Assembly (NCBI GenBank): GCA_963643035.1
Contig: CAVIKO010000175.1
Span: 1-5,388, forward strand
DNA length: 5,388 nt
Direction: 5' to 3'
Origin: UMGS1696 sp963643035
Lineage (GTDB): Bacteria; Bacillota; Clostridia; Oscillospirales; CAG-272
Shown: piece after piece, positions 1 to 5,268 of the stretch
Position numbering within the stretch: the first letter of the stretch is position 1
How the letters are laid out: each line of letters starts with the position of its first letter
Position numbers and translations under genes: made by a program
Notes under the pieces: generated by a model
Database searches by the model: none
The model's input: only the letters and a program-made list of their open reading frames with translations
Told to the model about the DNA's origin: nothing

Positions 1-948
1 ACTCTGGGCGGGCCTGTTGGAGCGGCGCTTGGCGCGGCGATCGGGCTGGGGCTGTCCCTCGTAATTCAAGAGCTTATTCCCAAAGACGCTACCGGCTTGA
101 AAAGCACTTCGCTCCTTGAAATATTTTCTAACGTTCTCGGCGCGATAGGCGGCGGTCTTATCGGTTTCATGGTCGGAGGTCCGGCAGGAGCGGCGCTTGG
201 CGCGGCGATCGGGCTGGGGCTTACGCTGGCGGTTAACGGACTTGACCTCGACAATAAGTGGGTGCCGCAAGTCAAAAGGTGGCTTTGGGATGACGGAATC
301 CTGCAAATCCTCGACAGTCTGAAATTTTTGATTGTAGATCCTTTCCGCGAGCTGATCGAAGGGATCGTTGACCGTTTTGAAGAACTGAAAAATGTCAACT
401 GGGCGGACATCGGCATTAACATTGTCAACGGCATCGGCGAAGGTTTGAGCAACGCGTGGCAATGGCTGACTGGGTCAATCCAGCAGATGTGCAGCAACCT
501 TTTGCAGACAGCAAAAAACATTCTCGGCATCCATTCCCCGTCTAAGGTGTTCCGTGAGCAGATCGGCGAGAATATCGGTGCGGGCATCGAAGAGGGCTTG
601 GATGATTCCGAGGGAAGTCTCGGCAGCCGTATAAAGTCTCTTTCGACGAGCATGATCGAAGCGGTCAATGATACGCCCGTATCCATCGGTGCAAAGCTGG
701 CAAACGTCGCGCTTCCTGCAATGCCCGCCGTTGCTATGGGCGGCGTCGTGCCGCCTAATGCGTTTTCTTCTGGGTATGGTTATGGTATATCCCCCGAACT
801 GGAAAGCAAGCTGGACGCGCTTCTCGAACGTTTAACAAGCGGCGGCAACGCCCGTATCGAGCCGAGCGACGTTTACCTTGATAAGCGCAAGGTCGGCGAG
901 ATCATGTACACCTATACCGAAGAGAGAAACAGGGGGCGCGGCAAATGA
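1..948 (+). CDS. Phage tail tape measure protein, C-terminal part (5' end outside window)
   Basis: The reading frame is open from base 1, so this is the last 315 residues of a longer protein; the TTG at 97 is internal and should not be taken as the start. Tape measure proteins set tail length, sit in the tail lumen, and often have hydrophobic segments thought to help DNA cross the host membrane. Visible here: a glycine-zipper-like hydrophobic stretch at window residues about 45-78 (GGGLIGFMVGG followed by AGAALGAAIGLGLTL), and the end of an earlier copy at residues 2-22. After a helical segment rich in W, L and D/E (about 85-140) comes the motif GIHSPSKVF (residues 176-184) and then IGENIGAGIEEGL. 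I recognise this combination from the C-terminal region of many siphophage tape measure proteins. The tail of the protein (about 230-315) is less conserved and charged at the end. The stop codon overlaps the next start by 4 nt. The identification is firm; the total length is unknown. Confidence 0.9.
   Translation, partial: TLGGPVGAALGAAIGLGLSLVIQELIPKDATGLKSTSLLEIFSNVLGAIGGGLIGFMVGGPAGAALGAAIGLGLTLAVNGLDLDNKWVPQVKRWLWDDGILQILDSLKFLIVDPFRELIEGIVDRFEELKNVNWADIGINIVNGIGEGLSNAWQWLTGSIQQMCSNLLQTAKNILGIHSPSKVFREQIGENIGAGIEEGLDDSEGSLGSRIKSLSTSMIEAVNDTPVSIGAKLANVALPAMPAVAMGGVVPPNAFSSGYGYGISPELESKLDALLERLTSGGNARIEPSDVYLDKRKVGEIMYTYTEERNRGRGK
19..221 (+). repeat. In-frame 168-bp-period repeat within tape measure gene
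   Basis: Bases 19-53 and 187-221 are identical over 35 bp and lie 168 bp (56 codons) apart in the same frame. They encode the Gly/Ala-rich core GAALGAAIGLGL. The first copy is followed by SLVIQ and the second by TLAVN, so only the core is strictly conserved at the DNA level. The window starts inside the first unit, so further copies may lie upstream. The near-perfect DNA identity suggests a recent duplication or recombination-maintained repeat in a protein whose length sets tail length. Confidence 0.85.
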
Positions 949-1310
949 AGCTCATAGTAAACGGCGTTAATATGCTCCCCTATCTGGACGGCGGAGGATA
1001 CACGGTCTCGCGCGAGGATATGGACAGTTCGGACGCTGGTCGCACAATGGATTCCACCATGCACCGCGCGCGGATCGCCACGAAATTCCGCATTGATGCA
1101 ACGTTCAAGCCATTGTACACCAAAGATGCCGAGATCGTTCTACCAGCGCTTATGCCGGAGTATGTCGAAGTGACCTATACCAACCCATGGCTCAAAGGTA
1201 CGCAGGTAACGACGATGTACAACAGCACTGGCAAGGCAACGGTTGATACGTCCTTTGGTGATGGGAAAGAACGCTGGAACATTGACGCGCTCGCCCTTGT
1301 GGAGAGATAG
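945..1310 (+). CDS. Small tail protein following the tape measure gene (DUF6711-like)
   Basis: A 121-residue protein of unknown biochemical role, probably a structural component at the distal end of the tail. It starts with MKLIVNGVNM, a short beta-strand opening typical of small tail proteins. Residues 33-58 (RTMDSTMHRARIATKFRI and on to TFKPL) match the pattern of an Arg/Gly turn followed by paired strands that I associate with the DUF6711-type proteins encoded directly after tape measure genes. The rest alternates short hydrophobic strands with polar turns, and no signal peptide or membrane segment is seen. ATG 945 overlaps the tape measure stop as ATGA and has AGGGGG at 931-936, 8 nt upstream. 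By position it could be a functional counterpart of the distal tail (Dit) protein, but it is much shorter than a typical Dit. Family assignment is from memory of the pattern and is moderate. Confidence 0.6.
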   Translation: MKLIVNGVNMLPYLDGGGYTVSREDMDSSDAGRTMDSTMHRARIATKFRIDATFKPLYTKDAEIVLPALMPEYVEVTYTNPWLKGTQVTTMYNSTGKATVDTSFGDGKERWNIDALALVER

Positions 1311-1312
1311 CC

Positions 1313-2083
1313 ATGCAGAACACAAGCGCAACATATAAGGAAATCGTCGCCGGTACGCACTGGTTTGAAACCAAGCTCGTTATCGGCGACGAGTTTTATT
1401 TGATCGATGAGCACGCCGACTGCATCACGTTCGGCGGGACGCGTATCTATTACGATTCCGATTCCGGCGGATATGCCGGGAACATGCTCAAAGAGATCAA
1501 GACCACGCAGCACCTTTTCACGGACGATAAGCCGATGGTCGGGTGCTGTGTAGCGGCGGAGATCGACGTTACGATGCTCAAGCCAACGGCGACGATCAAG
1601 AGAATGTCCTCCATCAAGCCGTTTATCCGCGCGGTGAATGACACAAAATCCAGCGAGTGGATACCGAAGGGCGTGTATTACATCGATACGCGCTCCGACG
1701 GCGAGAGCACCGATGAGATCGTTTTCCACGGGTATGACACTATGTTAAAGGCCGAGAACGATTTTCCCACAACCGGGGATATTGGGACGTGGCCGAAGAC
1801 AGATATCGAAGTCGTAAACCTTATTGCCGGGTATATGGGCGTAGAGGTCGACCCACGAACGGCGGAGATCATGCTGCGCGGATATCCGGTGCAGTATCCC
1901 GGCGGTTACGCCATGCGGGAAATTCTCGGATATATCGCGGCGATGTATGCCGGGAATTTCATCATGTCGGACGATGGCAAGCTCCGTCTTGTCCGTTTAA
2001 ATGAGATCGGCATAGAGACGCATTTCCTTGTAGACAACGCCGGTTATTCCATCAAGTTCGGGGGTGATCGTATCCTTGTCTGA
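1313..2083 (+). CDS. Tail-tip/baseplate hub protein (Tal-like), N-terminal part; possibly truncated by a frameshift
   Basis: This 256-residue product resembles the N-terminal half of large phage tail proteins that form the tail-tip hub and anchor receptor-binding fibres. It is preceded by GGAGA at 1301-1305, 7 nt before ATG 1313. Residues 30-45 (LIDEHADCITFGGTRI) form a strand-turn motif, followed by beta-rich segments (EIDVTMLKPTATIKRM, WIPKGVYYIDTR, DEIVFHGYDTML) and a helix-rich part (TDIEVVNLIAGYMGV; MREILGYIAAMYAGNF). This mix of beta-barrel and small alpha/beta modules suits a hub fold. The final residues (LVDNAGYSIKFGGDRILV) end abruptly at TGA 2081-2083, while the apparent continuation lies in the next frame from the same place. 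I infer that this gene and the following one were once, or are functionally, one protein of about 637 residues. The split form may still be made as two chains. Exact subfamily (for example a prophage endopeptidase-tail family) cannot be settled by eye, and no catalytic motif is evident. Confidence 0.7.
   Translation: MQNTSATYKEIVAGTHWFETKLVIGDEFYLIDEHADCITFGGTRIYYDSDSGGYAGNMLKEIKTTQHLFTDDKPMVGCCVAAEIDVTMLKPTATIKRMSSIKPFIRAVNDTKSSEWIPKGVYYIDTRSDGESTDEIVFHGYDTMLKAENDFPTTGDIGTWPKTDIEVVNLIAGYMGVEVDPRTAEIMLRGYPVQYPGGYAMREILGYIAAMYAGNFIMSDDGKLRLVRLNEIGIETHFLVDNAGYSIKFGGDRILV
2034..2083 (+). other. +1 frame change between the two halves of the hub gene
   Basis: The upstream half reads in the frame of 1313 and stops at TGA 2081-2083. 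The downstream half reads one base later and is open only from 2034, because TAG occurs in that frame at 2031-2033. Any single event joining the two frames must therefore fall between 2034 and 2083. Removing T2081 would give ...RILV joined to DSVFIGRS, with no stop. Dropping one G from the run at 2060-2064 would also join the frames but would lose the GGDRILV segment, which resembles GGTRIYY near the N-terminus. I therefore favour a lesion or shift close to 2072-2083. Mutation, sequencing error, recoding and reinitiation are all possible. Confidence 0.7.
2060..2069 (+). promoter_or_regulatory. Shine-Dalgarno-like sequence inside the hub gene, upstream of a TTG in the downstream frame
   Basis: GGGGGTGATC can pair with the 3' end of bacterial 16S rRNA (complement GGAGGTGATC) over ten positions, with a single G-U wobble at the third base. 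A TTG codon at 2076-2078 lies in the frame of the downstream half, 6 nt after the full pairing and 11 nt after the GGAGG-equivalent core. That spacing is on the long side but usable. The site could support reinitiation of the downstream half, or act as an internal stimulator of frameshifting. It could equally be a chance match, since the same bases encode the GGD of the FGGDRI motif. Confidence 0.4.
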
Positions 2084-3227
2084 TTCTGTTTTTATCGGTC
2101 GGAGTGCATCCGGGTATACGACAACCCCGGAACTTCCGAAATATACCAAAGTCCGCATCAACGTGGACGATGAATCGTGCTACGAGGCCGGGGACGGAGA
2201 CAACGTCTTAGAGTTTGAATGCCCATGGGGTTCTCAGCAGATGGCGAATGACATCTTGGAGAGCATCGGGGAGTTTGTGTACCGCCCGTATGATACAGAC
2301 TGGGCAAAGCTCGACCCTGTGGCGGAGCTGGGGGACGGCGTTACCATTAACGGAATTTATTCCGGCATCTACGTCAACGAAACCAATTTCTCCACGCTGA
2401 TGGCTGCCCGCATTTCCGCCCCTCAGGAAAACGCCGTGGATCACGAGTACCCGTACAAATCCCCGACCGACCGCAAGACTACTCGACAGTTTGCCGAGAC
2501 GAGGACAAGCCTCCGTGTGAATGCCGCGAACATTCAGGCGGAAGTCACGGCCAGAGAAAAGGGCGAAACGGAAATGCGGGCGGCTTTGGAGCTGCACGCG
2601 CAGGAAATCGCCGCGAGAGTCACGCAGACCGGCGGAAATTCCGCTTCCTTTGGATGGTCGCTGACGGCTGACGGGTTTGTTCTCGAAAGCTGTGGGCAGC
2701 AAGTGTTCAAGGCCACGAAAGACGGCGTGGACATCACCGGAAAGATCACGGCCACGTCTGGATTCATCGGCAGCAAGAATAAGGGCTTCACCATCACGGA
2801 GAATGCCATTTATAACGCGCTGTCCTCTCTCTATGGCACGGTGAACGGCGTCTATATCGGCACAGACGGCATAGCCCTCGGCGGCGGAAAGTTCCGCGTA
2901 AACAGCAACGGGCAGCTATATGCAACGGACGGCACGTTTACCGGGAATGTCTACGCTAATAAGATACAGACTGGTGGAGCCGCCGGGACGATTCAAGGTA
3001 GCCAGATCGGCTCGGGAACGATCACGACGGCGAATACCAATGGATACCTTAATGGCGGCATTGCCAATGGGTACTTTGCGGGGGACGTGTTTGGTGGAGC
3101 GGCAATAGCGAGCGCCCTTAACACCAATTCGTTCGGGCTCAATTCCGACACATTCAATCTGCGCGGAAACACGATTTACAAAATCAACAACGGGACGCTT
3201 GGGATCAAGTATCTCGGCTACTACTGA
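2064..3227 (+). CDS. Tail-tip/baseplate hub protein, C-terminal part with tail-fibre-like domain; start uncertain
   Basis: The coordinates give the longest open form, from GTG 2064; TTG 2076 is better placed relative to an upstream Shine-Dalgarno-like sequence, and there may be no independent start at all if this is the back half of the preceding gene. Numbered from GTG, residues about 25-150 (KYTKVRINVDDESCY, FECPWGSQQMAN, ELGDGVTINGIYSGIYV, DHEYPY) look like the second hub domain of Tal-type proteins. Residues about 160-190 are rich in A, E and R (AEVTAREKGETEMRAALELH) and could form a coiled coil. From residue 196 comes FGWSLTADGF, then a block common in Firmicute phage tail tip proteins: KDGVDITGKITATSGFIG, then GVYIGTDGIALGGGKF at about 262-277 and a Gly/Thr/Asn-rich C-terminus suggestive of a fibrous, possibly beta-helical, region. 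It is probably a trimeric or tip structural element contacting the host surface. The phage-tail assignment is strong; independent translation is unproven. Confidence 0.75.
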   Translation: MIVSLSDSVFIGRSASGYTTTPELPKYTKVRINVDDESCYEAGDGDNVLEFECPWGSQQMANDILESIGEFVYRPYDTDWAKLDPVAELGDGVTINGIYSGIYVNETNFSTLMAARISAPQENAVDHEYPYKSPTDRKTTRQFAETRTSLRVNAANIQAEVTAREKGETEMRAALELHAQEIAARVTQTGGNSASFGWSLTADGFVLESCGQQVFKATKDGVDITGKITATSGFIGSKNKGFTITENAIYNALSSLYGTVNGVYIGTDGIALGGGKFRVNSNGQLYATDGTFTGNVYANKIQTGGAAGTIQGSQIGSGTITTANTNGYLNGGIANGYFAGDVFGGAAIASALNTNSFGLNSDTFNLRGNTIYKINNGTLGIKYLGYY

Positions 3228-3238
3228 CGGAGGAAACT

Positions 3239-3511
3239 ATGGACAAAATTATCTTTCTTGATGGAAGCGAATACCCGTGCGCGTTCTGCGGCCTTGCTAC
3301 GGTGGGGCTGCTGTATGTCACGCTGACCGGCCTTTCCTTCGTGGAGGCTGCGGCGATCTTCGGCGATGAGAACAAGACCGCAAAAATCCGCTATGTCGCC
3401 GCCAATGGAGACGAGACGGTATTCGAGCATTACACAAAGTTTGAATACCTTGTTAACGAAACCGGCGGACAGCGGGCGGCGTTGCGGCAGAAGTACGCGA
3501 GCGAGGTTTGA
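3239..3511 (+). CDS. Small hypothetical tail-cluster protein
   Basis: This 90-residue protein starts at ATG 3239, 5 nt after a clear GGAGG at 3229-3233, and follows the hub stop by 11 nt. It opens with DKIIFLDGSEYPC, a strand-turn pattern I have seen in small proteins next to tail fibre genes of Clostridia prophages. The middle includes an IFGDENKTAKIRY segment and then GDETVFEHYTKFEYLV, and it ends in a helical RAALRQKY tail. Overall it looks beta-rich, cytoplasmic and soluble. Cysteines 14 and 17 form a CxxC pair, but no second pair is present, so zinc binding is not supported. The stretch at residues 16-42 is fairly hydrophobic, but it contains scattered polar residues and I read it as buried strands rather than a membrane helix. 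Function is unknown; by position it may be a minor tail protein or chaperone. Confidence 0.65.
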   Translation: MDKIIFLDGSEYPCAFCGLATVGLLYVTLTGLSFVEAAAIFGDENKTAKIRYVAANGDETVFEHYTKFEYLVNETGGQRAALRQKYASEV

Positions 3512-3513
3512 GC

Positions 3514-3645
3514 ATGGAGGAACTGAATAAAATCAAGGAGCTTCTCGGAACTCTCCGCGTCGATGGATGGGAGAATTTCGAGAAGCTCGTTTATATCAAG
3601 CTGCTTATCGAAAAATTGATTGCAGCGGAAATGAAGGAGGGCTAA
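3514..3645 (+). CDS. Small 43-residue hypothetical protein, helical
   Basis: ATG 3514 follows the previous stop by 2 nt and has GAGG at 3503-3506, 7 nt upstream. The frame ends at TAA 3643-3645, 3 nt before the next gene's start. The protein has a charged N-terminal helix (MEELNKIKELLGTL), a short turn with DGWENF at residues 17-22, and a second amphipathic helix (EKLVYIKLLIEKLIAAEM). The tight spacing on both sides and the good ribosome binding site support it as a real gene despite its size. Similar short helix-turn-helix-shaped proteins with a Gly-Trp-x-Asn turn occur near tail fibres of related phages, as far as I recall; their role is unknown. It could help fibre assembly, or simply carry the next gene's ribosome binding site in its last codons. 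Confidence 0.6.
   Translation: MEELNKIKELLGTLRVDGWENFEKLVYIKLLIEKLIAAEMKEG
3634..3640 (+). promoter_or_regulatory. Ribosome binding site that decides the TTG start of the tail fibre
   Basis: AAGGAGG ends 8 nt before TTG 3649 and lies within the last codons of the 43-residue gene. A full-consensus site at this distance, with the ADKTVGELP anchor sequence beginning directly after the TTG, makes this the start rather than any later ATG. Confidence 0.8.
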
Positions 3646-3648
3646 TCC

Positions 3649-4806
3649 TTGGCGGACAAAACAGTAGGCGAGCTTCCGAGAGCATCAACCGTAACAACGA
3701 CAGACCTGTTTGTAATGGAACAGGCAGGACAGGCAAAGTCCCTGACCGGACAGGTGCTTATCAATGACCTTGCAACGGCTCTTGACGGGCACGGCGGCAT
3801 TAGGAGCATTACCCTAAACGATGACTACACCCTGACGTTCGTCATGGCTGACGACACGGAGGTACAGACGACCTCGGTACGCGGCGCGACCGGCGCAAAG
3901 GGCGACAAGGGAACGGATGGTCGGGCAATCACGAGCGTAGCGAAAATCAGCACGTCCGGCCTTGTGGACACTTACAAAATCTCGTTCTCGGACAACACAA
4001 GCACCGACTTTACCGTGACCAACGGTTCATCCATCAAGAGCATTGCAAAGACGGCAACGAGCGGCTTGACGGACACCTACACCGTGACGCTCACGGACGG
4101 AACGACCTCCACGTTCACTGTAAAAAACGGCAACGGTATAGCGTCGATCACGCTGCAAAGCGGCACGCACGCCGCCGGAACGACGGATACATACAAGATC
4201 ACGTTCGACAATGGGGAGTTTACCACATTCTCCGTCTACAACGGAATGAACGGCTCTGGCTCTGTCGTAACCGTGAACACGAAATCTCCGGACGCCTCCG
4301 GCAACGTGACGTTAACCGGCGACGATATCCCCGTTAGTGCGGATGATGACACGACGATTCCGGACGCAATCGAAGCGAAACAGGCGGCGACAAAAGACCT
4401 TACTGCCGAAGCGACGCTTGCGGATGGGGACTACTTCCCATTCTTTGACGTTTCCGTGTCGCTGAATCGGAAAACCCCGTGGTCGAATATCGTGTCGAAA
4501 ATCCGCTTGGCGCTGTTTGGTTCGTCCAACGGCTTTTTGAAAGCGAACGGCAGCGGCGCTATTTCCGCCGTCTCGACCGTCCCCGTTGACTCCGGCGGTA
4601 CGGGCGCTGCGGATGCAGAAACCGCGCTGGCCAATCTCGGCGCGCTGTCTTCCGCTGCTGGAGCTGTAAGCGAAACCAATCTCGCAGACGACATCCCGTA
4701 CACCAAATTCGGTCTTACCGCCGATCAGGTTCGCACAATAACGTATGGGACGGCTGCACCGTCGGGCGGCTCGGACGGCGATATCTACATCCAGTACACG
4801 GAGTGA
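3649..4806 (+). CDS. Tail fibre protein with collagen-like stalk and beta-repeats
   Basis: A 385-residue fibre that probably attaches to the tail tip and reaches the host surface. Residues 1-45 (ADKTVGELPRAST, TDLFVMEQAGQAKSLTG) form a conserved N-terminal anchor-like region found in many Clostridia phage fibres. Residues 79-93 are five Gly-X-Y triplets (GATGAKGDKGTDGRA), a short collagen-like stalk. Three related beta-rich units follow at residues 94-128, 129-163 and 164-199, each with a DTY-K/T-I/V strand and a closing TFTV-NG turn; a weaker version precedes the stalk (ITLNDDYTLTFVMADDTE). Residues about 205-225 (VVTVNTKSPDASGNVTLTGDDI) resemble the hinge seen in many fibres. PVDSGGTGAADAETALANLGA, at about residues 307-327, is the widespread GGTGA fibre motif. 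The C-terminus (YGTAAPSGGSDGDIYIQYTE) matches a common fibre end. No enzymatic motif is seen. The receptor and host specificity cannot be inferred. It starts at TTG with a strong ribosome binding site. Confidence 0.85.
   Translation: MADKTVGELPRASTVTTTDLFVMEQAGQAKSLTGQVLINDLATALDGHGGIRSITLNDDYTLTFVMADDTEVQTTSVRGATGAKGDKGTDGRAITSVAKISTSGLVDTYKISFSDNTSTDFTVTNGSSIKSIAKTATSGLTDTYTVTLTDGTTSTFTVKNGNGIASITLQSGTHAAGTTDTYKITFDNGEFTTFSVYNGMNGSGSVVTVNTKSPDASGNVTLTGDDIPVSADDDTTIPDAIEAKQAATKDLTAEATLADGDYFPFFDVSVSLNRKTPWSNIVSKIRLALFGSSNGFLKANGSGAISAVSTVPVDSGGTGAADAETALANLGALSSAAGAVSETNLADDIPYTKFGLTADQVRTITYGTAAPSGGSDGDIYIQYTE
3883..3927 (+). repeat. Collagen-like Gly-X-Y repeat in the tail fibre
   Basis: Five consecutive Gly-X-Y triplets are encoded here, with Lys and Asp in X/Y positions that could form salt bridges. 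Such runs form triple helices in phage fibres, which implies a trimeric fibre. The run is short and lies directly before the three beta-repeats. Confidence 0.8.
3928..4245 (+). repeat. Three tandem 35-36-residue beta-repeats in the tail fibre
   Basis: Units span 3928-4032, 4033-4137 and 4138-4245. Units 1 and 2 share the pattern I-x-S-I/V-A-K, then TSGL, DTY, and FTV with NG near the end, without gaps. Unit 3 carries an altered first half (ITLQSGTHAAGT) but keeps DTYKITF and the final VYNG. DNA identity between units is low to moderate by eye, so the duplication looks old and the units have diverged. Confidence 0.8.
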
Positions 4807-4815
4807 GGTAGACGC

Positions 4816-5268
4816 ATGGCAAGCATAACCACCGGAAAAATCACAGACGGCGGCGGTACGGCAAGCATCGAGTACTATGCCACGGCGACCTATACCCGCA
4901 GCGGAAGCAAGGTGACGATCACCGTTAAATGCAGCGTTTACGGATGGGGCAAATATTATCGGGCGTACCTGAATGGGTCGATGGTCATAGATTCTACGAA
5001 CACAACAGTGTACAAAACATTCACCTACGATAACGCCGCCGCGAAAACGTATTCGTTTTCCATGAAAGCCTATCTTCAGACCGCGACCGGCTATAGCGGG
5101 TATGAGTACACAGAAACGCTGACTATTGATGTGCCCGCAGCGAGCGCGCAGGTGTGGGCCAATGTCAATGGCGCATGGAAAAAGGCCCGTAAGGTCTATG
5201 CGAGGGTAATCGGCGCGTGGAAGGAAGGCCTCGTAAAATTCAAAACAGGAGGAGCGTGGAAGGACTGA
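4816..5268 (+). CDS. Beta-rich tail/fibre-associated protein with C-terminal GAWK repeats
   Basis: A 150-residue protein starting at ATG 4816 with GAGGT at 4805-4809, 6 nt upstream. Residues about 1-108 alternate short strands rich in Thr, Tyr, Ser and Val (TASIEYYATATYTRSG, KVTITVKCSVYGWGKYY, TYSFSMKAYLQTATGY), which suggests an immunoglobulin-like or other beta-sandwich domain, possibly a carbohydrate- or surface-binding module. After a short Ala/Ser linker (VPAASAQ) the C-terminus has three copies of GAWK, at residues 119-122, 133-136 and 146-149, 13-14 residues apart, in the setting V-N-GAWK, V-I-GAWK and TG-GAWK. Repeats of this VNGAWK type are familiar from ends of Firmicute phage fibres. 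There is no signal peptide. A role in receptor binding or fibre-tip assembly is an inference. The last codon overlaps the next start (TGATG). Confidence 0.65.
   Translation: MASITTGKITDGGGTASIEYYATATYTRSGSKVTITVKCSVYGWGKYYRAYLNGSMVIDSTNTTVYKTFTYDNAAAKTYSFSMKAYLQTATGYSGYEYTETLTIDVPAASAQVWANVNGAWKKARKVYARVIGAWKEGLVKFKTGGAWKD
5170..5262 (+). repeat. Three GAWK repeats at the protein C-terminus
   Basis: GAWK is encoded at 5170-5181, 5212-5223 and 5251-5262, using different Gly, Ala and Lys codons, so the repeat is conserved at protein rather than DNA level. The spacing is 14 and then 13 codons, and each copy follows a V/F/T-rich strand, consistent with small repeated hairpins with exposed tryptophan. 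Confidence 0.75.
5247..5252 (+). promoter_or_regulatory. Possible ribosome binding site for the last gene, overlapping the third GAWK repeat
   Basis: AGGAGG lies 15 nt before ATG 5268, longer than optimal spacing. The alternative AAGGA at 5260-5264 is only 3 nt before the ATG. Neither is ideal, so start at 5268 probably depends on coupling with the upstream stop through the TGATG overlap. Confidence 0.4.

Noticed and set aside
97..99. TTG at 97 as start of the first gene
   Set aside because: The frame is open to base 1 with the same type of glycine-rich sequence upstream, so the gene starts outside the window.
66..686. Long open frame on the minus strand opposite the tape measure gene (206 codons)
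   Set aside because: It lies wholly inside the tape measure frame, its protein is Ser/Pro-rich low-complexity sequence with no recognisable motif, and every convincing gene here is on the + strand.
1175..1729. Minus-strand open frame opposite the hub gene (184 codons)
   Set aside because: It spans the boundary of two well-supported + strand genes, shows no family motif, and is explained by codon bias of the opposite strand.
2208..2702. Minus-strand open frame opposite the second hub half (164 codons)
   Set aside because: Arg-rich shadow sequence without motifs, fully covered by a motif-bearing + strand protein.
3284..3364. Hydrophobic stretch in the 90-residue protein as a holin-like membrane helix
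   Set aside because: It contains scattered polar residues and a single unpaired segment, and the protein begins with strand-turn sequence typical of soluble small tail proteins. The gene is also far from any visible lysin.
3567..3767. + strand frame of 66 codons bridging the 43-residue gene and the fibre start
   Set aside because: It overlaps two better-supported genes in another frame and conflicts with the strong ribosome binding site before TTG 3649.
4816..5268. Diversity-generating retroelement target at the tail-tip gene
   Set aside because: No reverse transcriptase, template repeat or C-type-lectin-like variable region is visible in the window; the repeats found are GAWK hairpins.
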